Source of the DNA: Oscillospiraceae bacterium
GTDB taxonomy: Bacteria > Bacillota > Clostridia > Oscillospirales > Oscillospiraceae
Assembly (NCBI GenBank): GCA_017622995.1
Contig: JAGAQA010000053.1
Span: 21,280-85,279 of the forward strand
DNA length: 64,000 bases
Direction: 5' to 3'
Shown: piece by piece, positions 40,342-48,966 of the stretch
How the letters are laid out: each line of letters starts with the position of its first letter
Position numbering within the stretch: position 1 is the first letter of the stretch
The notes under the pieces: generated by a model
What the model was told of the DNA's origin: nothing
Databases searched by the model: none
What the model saw: only the letters and a program-made list of their open reading frames with translations
Position numbers and translations under genes: made by a program

Positions 40342-41133
40342 ATGAAGAAGCTGTATTTCGGCACCAACCTGAAGATGTATAAAAACATCGCGGATACCGT
40401 TTCCTACCTTCAGAAGCTGGTGGAAAACACCAAAGACATCAGCCGGGAAGAGATCGAACTGTTTGTCATCCCTTCCTTCACCACCCTGCAGAGCGCCACG
40501 GAAAAGGTGGACAGAGCCTATGTAAAGCTGGGCGCCCAGAATATGTGCTGGGAGGAGCAGGGCCAGTTCACCGGTGAAATCAGCCCCCTGATGCTGGGGG
40601 AGCTGGGGCTGGATCTGGTGATGATCGGTCATTCCGAGCGCCGCCATGTATTCGGCGAGACCGACTACGAGGAAAACAAAAAGGTGCTGTGCGCCCTGAA
40701 TCACGGCTTCACCACCCTGCTGTGCATCGGTGAAACCGACCAGGAAAAAGAATACGGCATCAGCAACGAGGTTCTGCGGACCCAGTTGATTGCCGGCTTC
40801 CACGGAGTCACCCCGGAAATGGCCGGAAAGCTTTGGGTGGCTTATGAGCCTGTCTGGGCCATCGGCGTCAACGGCAAGCCCGCCTCTGTGGAGTACGCGG
40901 AAGAGAAGCATCAGGTCATCAAGCAGTGCCTGGTGGAGCTGTTCGGTGAGGAAGTGGGTCTGTCCATCCCCGTTCTGTACGGCGGCAGCGTAAACCCCGG
41001 CAACGCCAACCAGCTCATTGCCCAGCCCTCCATTGACGGCCTGTTTACCGGCCGCAGCGCATGGCAGGCGGATGCTTTTGATAAGCTCATCCGGGATGCC
41101 ATGGCTTCTGCCGCTGCCTGCGGAAAGCACTGA
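40342..41133 (+). CDS. triosephosphate isomerase family protein, probable catabolic paralog
   Basis: A 263-residue TIM-barrel isomerase. FGTNLKMYKN holds the catalytic lysine, MIGHSERRHVFGE the histidine (near 98) and VAYEPVWAIG the glutamate (near 172); GGSVNPGNA and GLFTGRSA bind phosphate near the C-terminus. NLKM instead of NWKM, its position away from gap/pgk and its pairing with an RpiB homolog point to a paralog such as L-erythrulose-1-phosphate isomerase (LerI/EryH) rather than the glycolytic enzyme. The start is ATG 40342 behind AAGGGGG, 16 bases after the isomerase gene. Confidence 0.82.
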   Translation: MKKLYFGTNLKMYKNIADTVSYLQKLVENTKDISREEIELFVIPSFTTLQSATEKVDRAYVKLGAQNMCWEEQGQFTGEISPLMLGELGLDLVMIGHSERRHVFGETDYEENKKVLCALNHGFTTLLCIGETDQEKEYGISNEVLRTQLIAGFHGVTPEMAGKLWVAYEPVWAIGVNGKPASVEYAEEKHQVIKQCLVELFGEEVGLSIPVLYGGSVNPGNANQLIAQPSIDGLFTGRSAWQADAFDKLIRDAMASAAACGKH

Positions 41134-41180
41134 GAAGAATCTGTGACCGCTGGGATTTGGCCTGTCTTCAGGGGCCTTTC

Positions 41181-41260
41181 GGGAAGCTCTGAATCAACCG
41201 TCTGCGGCTGGGCCGGAAGCTTCTGCCGCCGGTGACCGCCGGTTTCACCAGAGCTTCCCC
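41181..41260. repeat. dispersed palindromic repeat, copy 2
   Basis: GGGAAGCTCTGAATCAACC at the left and CAGAGCTTCCCC at the right are inverted; the middle contains GTCTGCGGCTGGGCCGG and GCCGCCGGTGACCGCCGG. Related copies are at 16323-16391 and 52252-52415. It fills most of the 215-bp gap between the TIM-like and transketolase genes. Confidence 0.65.
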
Positions 41261-41348
41261 CGAAAACGCATTGTTGTGGAATTCTGTAAGGCGGCCCCTT
41301 TGGGTATCCTTACGGTTGCCAATATAAAAGAAGGGTGTGTAATACATT

Positions 41349-42200
41349 ATGACCTCAGAAGAAAGAAAGCAGCTGCAGCTTGAGGCCGTGAAGGTGCGGG
41401 AGGGCATCCTCACCGCTACCCACGGCGCCAAGTCTGGCCACCCCGGCGGAAGCCTCTCCGCTGCGGATATGTTTACCTATCTGTATTTCAAGGAAATGCG
41501 TCTGGACCCCAAGAACCCCAGATGGGAGGATCGGGACCGTTTTGTGCTGTCCAAGGGCCACACCGCTCCCGGCCTGTACAGCGCCCTGGCAAACCGGGGC
41601 TTCTTCCCGGTGGAGGATCTGCCCACGCTGCGGCACATTGATTCCTACCTCCAGGGCCATCCCAACATGAACACCGTTCCCGGTGTGGATATGTCCACCG
41701 GCTCTCTGGGCCAGGGCCTGTCCGCCGCTGCCGGTATGGCAAAGGGCGCCAAGTTCCTGAACAAGGACGTGAATGTCTACTCCATCGTGGGTGACGGCGA
41801 GCTGGCCGAGGGCCAGATCTGGGAGGCCACCATGTTTGCCGCCCACTATCACCTGGACAACCTGTGCATCATCGTTGACCTGAACGGCCTGCAGATCGAC
41901 GGCCGCACCTGCGATGTTATGAACACCGCTCCCGTGGACAAGAAGTTTGAGGCCTTCGGCTGCGATGTGGTTACCATTGACGGCCACTGCTTCGACGATA
42001 TTGAAAAGGCAATGGAAAAATTCCATGCCAACCACGGCACCGGCAAGCCCACTGCCGTCCTGATGACCACCGTCAAGGGCAAGGGCATTTCCTACATGGA
42101 AAATCAGGCCGGCTGGCACGGCAAGGCACCCAATGACGATGAGTACGCGCAGGCAATGGCGGAACTGTCCGCTGCACGCAGCGCGATTGAGGAGGGCTAA
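41349..42200 (+). CDS. transketolase, N-terminal subunit
   Basis: A 283-residue thiamine-diphosphate subunit. The N-terminal half of transketolase is shown by GAKSGHPGGSLSAADM (near 27), SKGHTAPGLYSALA (near 60) and the ThDP-magnesium motif VGDGELAEGQIWEA...DLNGLQIDG (about 143-185). Split transketolases of this size are common in anaerobes. The partner starts 3 bp after the stop. In this cluster it would use erythrose-4-phosphate or another keto-sugar phosphate made by the preceding isomerases; a specialised substrate, as in apulose-4-phosphate transketolase, is possible. The ribosome site is weak and rather far from ATG 41349. Confidence 0.93.
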   Translation: MTSEERKQLQLEAVKVREGILTATHGAKSGHPGGSLSAADMFTYLYFKEMRLDPKNPRWEDRDRFVLSKGHTAPGLYSALANRGFFPVEDLPTLRHIDSYLQGHPNMNTVPGVDMSTGSLGQGLSAAAGMAKGAKFLNKDVNVYSIVGDGELAEGQIWEATMFAAHYHLDNLCIIVDLNGLQIDGRTCDVMNTAPVDKKFEAFGCDVVTIDGHCFDDIEKAMEKFHANHGTGKPTAVLMTTVKGKGISYMENQAGWHGKAPNDDEYAQAMAELSAARSAIEEG

Positions 42201-42203
42201 ATC

Positions 42204-43145
42204 ATGGCAGACGTAAAGAAAATCGCAACCCGTGACAGCTACGGCAACGCGCTGAAGGAGCTGGGCGACGAGTTTGACAACGTGGTTGTTCTGGACGCCG
42301 ACCTGGCCGGTGCCACCAAGACCGGTACCTTCAAGAAGGCCCACCCCGACCGCTTCTTTGACTGCGGCATTCAGGAAGCCAACATGGTAAACGTGGCAGC
42401 CGGTCTGTCCACCATGGGCGTGGTTCCCTTCGCCGCTACCTTTGCCATGTTTGCCGCGGGCCGTGCCTACGAGCAGATCCGCAACACCATCGGCTATCCC
42501 CACCTGAATGTGAAGATCGGCGCTACCCACGGCGGTATCTCCGTGGGCGAAGACGGTGCGTCCCATCAGTGCTGCGAGGATTTCGCCCTGATGCGCACCA
42601 TCCCCGGCATGACCGTTATGTGCCCCGCTGATGATGTGGAAGCCCGGGCGATGGTCAAAGCAGCCTACAAGATGGAGGGCCCCTGCTATATGCGCTTTGG
42701 CCGGGCTGCTACCCCCGTGTTCCATGAGGAAGGCTTTGACTTCCAAATCGGCAAGGGTGAAGTGCTGAAGGACGGCAAGGATGTTGCCATCATCGCCAAC
42801 GGCATCATGGTTCCCGAAGCCATTGAGGCTGGTAAGGCTCTGGCGGAAGCCGGTATCGATGCCATGGTCATCAACATGGCCACCATCAAGCCCCTGGACG
42901 AGGAGCTGGTTCTGGCAGCTGCCAAGAAGTGCGGCAGGATCGTCACTGTGGAAGAGCACAACGTGATCGGCGGCCTGGGCGAAGCCGTCTGCGGCTTCCT
43001 GAGCGAGAACTACCCGGTGCCTGTCAAGCGCATCGGCGTCAACGATGAATTCGGCCACTCCGGCCCCGCCGCTGCTCTGCTGAAGGCCTTCGGCCTGTGC
43101 GCGGACAACATCGTCGCCACCACCAAGGCATTTCTGGGTAAGTAA
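42204..43145 (+). CDS. transketolase, C-terminal subunit
   Basis: A 313-residue partner subunit with the pyrimidine-binding and C-terminal domains. The catalytic glutamate that activates ThDP is in FDCGIQEANMVNVAAG (near 57); THGGISVGEDGASHQ (near 110) and GPCYMRFGRAATP (near 157) are typical. GAGGAG at 42190 serves as ribosome site. Together with the preceding gene it makes a complete enzyme. Codon use is biased as in well-expressed genes. A strong terminator 16 bases after the stop closes the sugar-acid cluster. Confidence 0.94.
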   Translation: MADVKKIATRDSYGNALKELGDEFDNVVVLDADLAGATKTGTFKKAHPDRFFDCGIQEANMVNVAAGLSTMGVVPFAATFAMFAAGRAYEQIRNTIGYPHLNVKIGATHGGISVGEDGASHQCCEDFALMRTIPGMTVMCPADDVEARAMVKAAYKMEGPCYMRFGRAATPVFHEEGFDFQIGKGEVLKDGKDVAIIANGIMVPEAIEAGKALAEAGIDAMVINMATIKPLDEELVLAAAKKCGRIVTVEEHNVIGGLGEAVCGFLSENYPVPVKRIGVNDEFGHSGPAAALLKAFGLCADNIVATTKAFLGK

Positions 43146-43161
43146 GCAACTGATTACACAC

Positions 43162-43197
43162 AAAAATCCGAACCGCTTTGCGCGGTTCGGATTTTTT
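43162..43197 (+). terminator. terminator of the sugar-acid cluster
   Basis: AAAAATCCGAACCGC (43162-43176) pairs with GCGGTTCGGATTTTT (43182-43196) around TTTGC, with one more T following. Confidence 0.93.
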
Positions 43198-43233
43198 GTG
43201 CCATTCAGAAAATGAGAATGGGTTACTTTTGTG

Positions 43234-43286
43234 AATTGACAATTGACAATTGACAGTTGACAATGAAGGAATCCCCTTCGGGGATA
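43234..43286 (+). repeat. AATTGAC tandem plus hairpin repeat, copy 1
   Basis: Four tandem 7-mers (AATTGAC three times, then AGTTGAC; 43234-43261) are followed by AATGAAGGA and the mini-hairpin ATCCCCTTCGGGGAT. The same composite module recurs at 43562-43606, 43671-43714, 54212-54262 and 54327-54381. Confidence 0.85.
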
Positions 43287-43395
43287 GATTCAAAAATTAT
43301 GGAATCAGCAGGATCATTGAATGATTTCAGAAATTTTTGGTTGCAAATACGAATCAAAAGCTCAAAAGGAAGGTCCATACAGGAAATCGCTCCAG

Positions 43396-43561
43396 TTTGT
43401 CATCCTGAGCGAGCGCAGCGAGTCGAAGGATCTTCTGCGCTCGCCCCGCAGTACAGTCAAATTACCGGAAAGATCCTTCGACTGTGCGCTTCGCGCTCCG
43501 CTCAGGATGACATACGTTTCTGTGATTCCGGCGTTTACCGTATTTAGGATCTTGATTCGCA
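43396..43561 (+). repeat. 166-bp dispersed repeat, copy A
   Basis: It begins TTTGTCATCCTGAGCGAGCG and ends near TTGATTCGCA. It is matched as a reverse complement, also 166 bp, by 49951-50116, with roughly one mismatch in eight or nine bases by eye. Within it, GTCATCCTGAGCG-type and CGCTCAGGATGAC-type ends form an internal inverted repeat. The pair flanks the cooS-cooC-acsB operon and the nucleotidyltransferase gene. Confidence 0.85.
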
Positions 43562-43606
43562 TGGACAATTGACAGTTGACAATGAAGGAATCCCCATCTG
43601 GGGATG
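43562..43606 (+). repeat. AATTGAC plus hairpin repeat, copy 2
   Basis: GGACAATTGACAGTTGACAA followed by TGAAGGA and the hairpin ATCCCCATCTGGGGAT, directly after repeat copy A. Confidence 0.8.
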
Positions 43607-43670
43607 AAGAAAATAGTCTTATAAACCAGAAGTTTTCCAAGAATTTTCCAGGATTCCTAACAAAATGATT

Positions 43671-43714
43671 CCAATCATCCCGAAGGGATACCATAATTGT
43701 CAATTGTCAATTGA
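43671..43714 (-). repeat. AATTGAC plus hairpin repeat, copy 3 (inverted)
   Basis: The hairpin ATCCCGAAGGGAT (43677-43689) is followed by ATTGTCAATTGTCAATTG, the reverse complement of the module at 43234. Confidence 0.8.
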
Positions 43715-43750
43715 ACCAACTCCTTCTTTATCGAAGCACCCCCGAGGGGC

Positions 43751-43778
43751 AAAAAAATCCCCCGCCGGGAGGCGGGGG
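43751..43778 (-). terminator. terminator of the cooS-cooC-acsB operon
   Basis: On the minus strand CCCCCGCC, the loop TCCC and GGCGGGGG form a stem (43778-43759) followed by ATTTTTTT. It lies about 12 bases after the acsB stop. Confidence 0.9.
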
Positions 43779-43790
43779 ACAGGGAAGAAA

Positions 43791-45923
43791 TTACATATCG
43801 AAGGGCTCCATGCTGAGAACGGGGTGGCCCTTCTCGGCCAGGAAGTTCATCAGCTCTTCGGGATCCTCGGTGCAGACGGTTTCGTCGGCGATCATGTCGG
43901 TGAAGTTCTCCACACCGTACAGCTCCAGAGCGGTGGCATCCAGCCGCTCACGAACGGCTTCCTTCAGCTCCTTGGGCATCCAGACGATACGGCCGGGGCC
44001 GCCTTCGGCTGCGATGAACTTCTTGGAGGAGATGAACTGCTTGCCGTGGCCCATAAAGCCGGGGGTCTGAACGCCGCCGCCGGTCATGGAGGCCATTTCG
44101 GAGAAGGTCATGCCCAGAGGCGTCATACCGGCATGCTCACGGCAGGTGATGACAACGCCCATGGAAACAGGCTCCACGCCGCAGATACACTCGAAGCAGC
44201 CGCAGGAGGTCATGGGATCCTGGAACAGGGAGTACAGGGTCACGTGCTCCAGCGCGCCGTGAGAGTACTTGGCAACAGCCTCGTCCACATCCTCGTAACG
44301 GCCCAGCTTCTCGTCGATGCAGCGCTCCTTGGGAACGATCTGGCAGGGACCGGTGGGATCCAGCTCATTGGTGGCCTTGGCATCCAGCCAGGACACGGCG
44401 CCGCAGAGGCCCAGACGCTCGGGGGTAACAATACATACATGGCTGGGGGAGAAGGCCTGGCACATGATGCAGGTGTAGTAAACGGGAACGGACTCGTCGG
44501 TCATGGACTTCAGACGGTCGTCACGCTTGTTGAACACGGCGTTGGCGGCAGCCCGCAGCTCCTTGTTCTTCTCGGCGTCCACAACGATGGTAACCTGGCA
44601 CTTGTCCACAACGGCCTCGAACTCGCTCTTCAGCTTGGCGTACAGAACCTCGCCGATGTGCTTGAACTTGAAGCCGGCCTCGAAGTCAGCCTTGCTGATA
44701 CGGATACGGATCATATCACGCTGACCGGTGTGCATCACGCCTTCGATGCAGTTCAGGTAGGAGTGGAACTTACGCTCCATGACGGACTCGAAGTCAGGCT
44801 GCATGGCCTTGCCGGCCACGTCCACGGTGTAGCTGAGGGAGATCTTGGAGCCCACGGGGATCTCGTCGATTTCGGGGCCAACCACGGTGATCTTGTGATC
44901 CTCGACCTCGGAGGCTTCCTTGGTATGTACCAGCTCGAAGCAGTCCACACGGGAGCCGTCCACTTCCACCTGCATATCGCCGCGGCGGATGATTTCGCCT
45001 TCGAAGGCGGAAGCAAAGGACACGGGAATGTCGATGTTGGTGATCTTGATCTTGATGTCCCGGGCCTCCAGAGAGGTGGCGTTCCACTTGGAGGTATCCA
45101 GCTGCTGAATCAGGCTCTTGGGAACACGGAACATGTTCTCGGTTTCGTTGGAAACAACGGGGAAGCCCAGGCAGATGGCGCCGGCGCCGTAGGAAACGAT
45201 TTCGTCGGACAGGGGCTTGTAAGCGTTAACAAAGGCACGAACACGGTCCATGGTGTACTTTGCCAGCGCGGGGAAGTCGCCGGGGGTGATGTTGCCGAAG
45301 ATCAGAGCGGCACGCAGAGCCACGGAAACCACGTGGATAACGCTCTGCATCTCGTAGCCCAGAGGCACCACGCGGACGTTGGTGCCGGTCTTGTAGCCGG
45401 CCTCGGCCAGCTGACGGATGCCCTCGCCGGTGACGGTGACCAGGATGCCCTGGCCCTGGTAGCTCTTCACCAGAGAAACCATTTCCTCGGTGGTGTCGGC
45501 CTTGCCCAGGATAACGGCAACGCCGGGAATATCGCCGGTAACCAGAGGCACGCCCAGCTCACGCACGAAGGCGTCGGACAGGTGGCCGCACTCGGGAGCC
45601 TCGTAGGGAGTTGCGCCATGGATGTACTTCAGAGCTTCCAGGAACTCTGCGCACAGAGCGGAAGCGATGCCGGATTCAAAAGCGTCGTACAGACGGTTGT
45701 TCCGAGTCATCTTGGCCTTGATGGTAGCCATAGCGGCCTTCATCTCGCCCAGGGTGGTGATCTTTTCGCCGGTAACTGCGTAGTAGCAGGGCAGGCTGTA
45801 GGCGGTGTCGGGGAAGGACACGGCCTCGCCCTCGCCGTACTGGGCGATGGCTTCGTCAATGGCGGCTACGGTACGGTCGTAGTTGTAGTCGTTACCGCCG
45901 AAAACTCTTTCAAAAAGTGTCAC
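43791..45923 (-). CDS. acsB: CO-methylating acetyl-CoA synthase (CODH/ACS subunit)
   Basis: A 710-residue acetyl-CoA synthase that joins CO, a corrinoid-bound methyl group and CoA into acetyl-CoA. A-cluster cysteines are visible in YTCIMCQAFSPSHVCIV (near 497), LGLCGAVSW (near 518) and MTSCGCFECICGVEP (near 587), which together bind the [4Fe-4S]-nickel-nickel centre. The N-terminal domain that docks with CO dehydrogenase is present, and length is close to that of the acetogen enzyme. It is the last gene of the cooS-cooC-acsB operon. The corrinoid protein (acsCD), methyltransferase (acsE) and folate genes are not in the window. Confidence 0.95.
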   Translation of the reverse strand: MTLFERVFGGNDYNYDRTVAAIDEAIAQYGEGEAVSFPDTAYSLPCYYAVTGEKITTLGEMKAAMATIKAKMTRNNRLYDAFESGIASALCAEFLEALKYIHGATPYEAPECGHLSDAFVRELGVPLVTGDIPGVAVILGKADTTEEMVSLVKSYQGQGILVTVTGEGIRQLAEAGYKTGTNVRVVPLGYEMQSVIHVVSVALRAALIFGNITPGDFPALAKYTMDRVRAFVNAYKPLSDEIVSYGAGAICLGFPVVSNETENMFRVPKSLIQQLDTSKWNATSLEARDIKIKITNIDIPVSFASAFEGEIIRRGDMQVEVDGSRVDCFELVHTKEASEVEDHKITVVGPEIDEIPVGSKISLSYTVDVAGKAMQPDFESVMERKFHSYLNCIEGVMHTGQRDMIRIRISKADFEAGFKFKHIGEVLYAKLKSEFEAVVDKCQVTIVVDAEKNKELRAAANAVFNKRDDRLKSMTDESVPVYYTCIMCQAFSPSHVCIVTPERLGLCGAVSWLDAKATNELDPTGPCQIVPKERCIDEKLGRYEDVDEAVAKYSHGALEHVTLYSLFQDPMTSCGCFECICGVEPVSMGVVITCREHAGMTPLGMTFSEMASMTGGGVQTPGFMGHGKQFISSKKFIAAEGGPGRIVWMPKELKEAVRERLDATALELYGVENFTDMIADETVCTEDPEELMNFLAEKGHPVLSMEPFDM

Positions 45924-45934
45924 GGTTTTTCCTC

Positions 45935-46705
45935 CTATTTTTCGTCACGATCCAGGATCGCCTTAATGTTCCGAATTTCCTCGATTGCCGTGGGGCTGAA
46001 ATCGTAGGGAGATTTTCCCTGACGGTCCGCGTCCATGATCTCCGGATTGTAGTGGATGAACCCCAGAAAATCCTCTGCCGGAATGGCCGCCCGGATGAAG
46101 GCCTCATCCTTTTCGTCGCGGATTTTGTTGGCAACCACCCGAACCTGTTTGACACCCAGGTCGGCGGCCAGCCGCTTCACATTCCGGTAGGTCTGTACGG
46201 ACCGGGCACCGGGCTCAATGACCACGATGAACTGATCCATGTTTGCAGCAGTGCCGCGGCCCAGATGCTCCAGGCCCGCCTCCATGTCCATAATGACCAC
46301 ATCGTTTTTCCGGTAGGTCAGGGTGGACAGGATGGACTTGAGCATCACGTGCTCGGGGCAAACGCAGCCGGAGCCGCCCACATCCACCGTACCCATGACC
46401 AACAGCTTTACGCCGTTGATCTCCTTGGAGTACTTCTCCGGGATGTCTGCCACATAGGGGTTCAGCTTATAGAATCGGTTGGCATCGGTGGCGCCGGTGC
46501 GCTCTTCTACAAGCGTGCGCATTTTGGAGATGGGGACGATGGCATCCACTTCCTCCTGGCTCAGGCCCAGGGCCAGACCCAGGTTCGCGTCGGGATCCAC
46601 GTCCGCCGCCAGGACCGTACGGCCTTCATCGGCGTACAGTCTGGCCAGGGTGGAGGACAGGGTGGTTTTTCCCACGCCGCCCTTTCCGGTAATCGCTACT
46701 TTCAT
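45935..46705 (-). CDS. cooC: CO dehydrogenase maturation ATPase
   Basis: A 256-residue deviant P-loop ATPase of the MinD/CooC family that inserts nickel into CO dehydrogenase or acetyl-CoA synthase. The P-loop is KVAITGKGGVGKTTLSSTLA at the N-terminus, with the extra lysine of the deviant Walker A; the switch is VDPDANLG (near 41), and the nickel-binding cysteine pair is in GSGCVCPEH (near 110). It lies between cooS and acsB with gaps of 16 and 11 bases, so it is translated with its targets. Confidence 0.93.
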   Translation of the reverse strand: MKVAITGKGGVGKTTLSSTLARLYADEGRTVLAADVDPDANLGLALGLSQEEVDAIVPISKMRTLVEERTGATDANRFYKLNPYVADIPEKYSKEINGVKLLVMGTVDVGGSGCVCPEHVMLKSILSTLTYRKNDVVIMDMEAGLEHLGRGTAANMDQFIVVIEPGARSVQTYRNVKRLAADLGVKQVRVVANKIRDEKDEAFIRAAIPAEDFLGFIHYNPEIMDADRQGKSPYDFSPTAIEEIRNIKAILDRDEK

Positions 46706-46721
46706 GAATGAAGGACCTCGC

Positions 46722-48626
46722 TTAGATGCCCAGTGCTGCGCGCTTGGCTTCGATGCAGGCGATCATCTTGTCGCCCAGGGAGTCGATGTCGGTATCCACA
46801 ACGAACTTGGCCTCGACCCATTCTTTGATGCCGTCTTCGCCCTGGAGCAGGCGGGTGACTTCGCTGGAGCCCTTGGAGTAGGGATCAACGCCCAGGAAGG
46901 TCTCAATACCGGTGCCCACAACGTAGTTGCCGATGGAAACGGCCTTCTCGGACATCCATTCGGGAGCGCAGCCAACAACGGGAACCTGGGAGATGTTGAT
47001 ACCCCAATCCTTGGCGATGTCGGCGGCCAGGATCATCATACGGGAAATATCCACGCAGGAGCCCATGTGCAGAACAGGAGGAATGCCGGCCAGCTCGCAG
47101 ACACGCTTCAGACCCGCGCCGCAGTATTCCTTGGCCTGGACAGGATCCATCAGGCCGGCCTTGGCGGCAGCCTGAGCGGAGCAGCCGGTGGTGATGACGA
47201 TGATGTCGTTCTCCAGCATCTTCTTCATCAGGCCGATGTGAGCGGTGTCGGGACGAACCTTGGGGTTGTTGCAGCCGACCATGGCCACAGCGCCCCGGAG
47301 AACACCGGAGTGGACACACTCGATCAGAGGCTTGGTGGTGCCGAACTCGTCCAGCTGGGAGTTGGCAACGCCGTCCAGAACCTTCTTGATGGCCTCGACG
47401 GAGTAGCCTACACGGGCCTTCTGCTTCTGGTTGGGGATGTTGACCAGCTCGGGCTTCCGGTTCTTGAAGTTCTCAATGGCCATCTTCACGATTGCCTTGG
47501 CGTTCTCGCCGGCGCTGGCGGGGGAGAACTGGATGAACTCGGAATCGGGAATCCGGGCGATGGGGGAGGTGGTGATGAATTTGGTGTGGAAGCACTTGCT
47601 GAGGGGTCCCAGAGCGGGGAAGATACACTGAACGTCCACCACGATGGCTTCGCAGGCGCCGGTGAGCACCACGTTCTCCTGGTTCAGGTAGTTGCCGGCC
47701 ATGGGAATGCCGTGACGCATGGCAACCTCGTTGGAGGTGCAGCAGACACCAGAAATGGTGATGCCCTTGGCGCCCATTTCCTTGGCGTAGGCGATCATCT
47801 CGGGATCGTTGGCGTAGTAGACGATCATTTCGGACAGGGAGGGATCATGGCCGTGAACAACGATGTTGACGTTGTCCTTCTCCATAACGCCGATGTTGGC
47901 CTCGGTGTCGATGGGACGGGGGGTGCCGAACATAACGTCACTAAACTCGGTGCCCATCATGGAGCCGCCCCAGCCGTCGGACAGACCTGCCCGCAGGGAC
48001 TGACGGATCAGCGCCTCAGCCAGAGAGGAGCAGCCCATGTGGGTCATGTGCATGGACTGGGAAACTTCCCGGTCAATGGCCCGGGGCTCGATGCCGGCGT
48101 TGTGCCACAGTTCCTGGGTATGCTCGGGAGCGCGCTTCAGGAAACGCTGGGTGCCGAAGGGCTTGCCGTATTCCAGCAGACCGACCTCGGCCATCTCGTG
48201 GGCCAGATCATAGATGTCCTTGCCCTCGGTCTCCACGCCCCACTCCTTGGCGATGCGGATCAGCTTCTCGGGATCCTTGACCTGATAGTTGCCGCCTTCC
48301 TTGGTTTCGTGCAGGGTGTGCATAATTTCACGGCCGTGGTCGGAGTGCGTTGCGGCGCCGCCGGCGGTGAAAATCAGATAGTTACGGGCGACGATGCCAT
48401 GAACATCGCAGCCGCAGATGCCCCGGGGTGCCTTAGGGGTAATACGGCAGGGGCCCATGGAGCAGATCCGGCAGCAGGTACCGCTTTCGCCGAAGCCGCA
48501 GTGAGGGGTCTGGTTTTTGACACGCTGCTGCCAGGTGTCAGCGCCAACTTTCTGTGCCGTTTCCAGCAGAGAATTGGTGGCCGCTTCCATCTCCTCGATG
48601 GTAGTAGTAAATGCCCAATCCTTCAA
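46722..48626 (-). CDS. cooS: anaerobic carbon monoxide dehydrogenase, catalytic subunit
   Basis: A 634-residue nickel-iron-sulfur enzyme that interconverts CO2 and CO. The B- and D-cluster cysteines are in HCGFGESGTCCRICSMGPCR (near 47-66) and RGICGCDVHG (near 73); C-cluster ligands appear in THMGCSSLAEA (a histidine and a cysteine near 195), SGVCCTSNEV, GACEAIVVD (near 330), VGCNNPKV, TGCSAQA and HMGSCVDISR (near 530). Length is typical. It is the first gene of an operon with cooC and acsB and has a near-consensus promoter. Together they provide CO for acetyl-CoA synthesis, or run in reverse. Confidence 0.95.
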   Translation of the reverse strand: MKDWAFTTTIEEMEAATNSLLETAQKVGADTWQQRVKNQTPHCGFGESGTCCRICSMGPCRITPKAPRGICGCDVHGIVARNYLIFTAGGAATHSDHGREIMHTLHETKEGGNYQVKDPEKLIRIAKEWGVETEGKDIYDLAHEMAEVGLLEYGKPFGTQRFLKRAPEHTQELWHNAGIEPRAIDREVSQSMHMTHMGCSSLAEALIRQSLRAGLSDGWGGSMMGTEFSDVMFGTPRPIDTEANIGVMEKDNVNIVVHGHDPSLSEMIVYYANDPEMIAYAKEMGAKGITISGVCCTSNEVAMRHGIPMAGNYLNQENVVLTGACEAIVVDVQCIFPALGPLSKCFHTKFITTSPIARIPDSEFIQFSPASAGENAKAIVKMAIENFKNRKPELVNIPNQKQKARVGYSVEAIKKVLDGVANSQLDEFGTTKPLIECVHSGVLRGAVAMVGCNNPKVRPDTAHIGLMKKMLENDIIVITTGCSAQAAAKAGLMDPVQAKEYCGAGLKRVCELAGIPPVLHMGSCVDISRMMILAADIAKDWGINISQVPVVGCAPEWMSEKAVSIGNYVVGTGIETFLGVDPYSKGSSEVTRLLQGEDGIKEWVEAKFVVDTDIDSLGDKMIACIEAKRAALGI

Positions 48627-48663
48627 AGTGATTTCCTCCTAATTAAGTAATTCTTTCCTGTAT

Positions 48664-48730
48664 GATACGATGGTATTGCCGAACCATACTGTATCGATAA
48701 TATTGTACCAATAGAATTGTGGAATGTCAA
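48664..48730 (-). promoter_or_regulatory. cooS promoter with a leader dyad
   Basis: On the minus strand TTGACA (48730-48725), a 17-base spacer and TACAAT (48707-48702). Immediately downstream, the leader contains the dyad GATAC-N-ATGGT-N8-ACCAT-N3-GTATC (48664-48695 on the plus strand). This could be an operator for a redox or CO-responsive regulator, or an mRNA hairpin. GGAGG is close to the cooS start. Confidence 0.75.
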
Positions 48731-48882
48731 TCGGCGATTCTGCCACATTTCACATATTTTTCCCCATCCCCCCCAGGGGGTTTTTGTTCAATTCGGCCGG
48801 ATACAAAACCTGAGGAACAAAAAAACCGGCGGCAAGGAGTTTTTTGCATCTTTTCGCAGAAAAAACAATTTGAGGGTTCTTG

Positions 48883-48911
48883 TTGAAAATTTTCTGATAA
48901 CATGGTATTCT
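48883..48911 (+). promoter_or_regulatory. probable promoter of the nucleotidyltransferase gene
   Basis: TTGAAA (48883-48888), a 17-base spacer and TATTCT (48906-48911), about 55 bases before the TTG start codon. Confidence 0.55.
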
Positions 48912-48966
48912 ATAGAAAATACCCTGCTGATGGAGCTTCGGTTTGGGTGAAAAGGAGGATACCCCT

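Noticed and set aside
43234-43261. AATTGAC tandem array considered as a CRISPR or replication iteron array
   Set aside because: There are no spacers, the units are only 7 bp, and the module recurs at several gene ends without replication genes.
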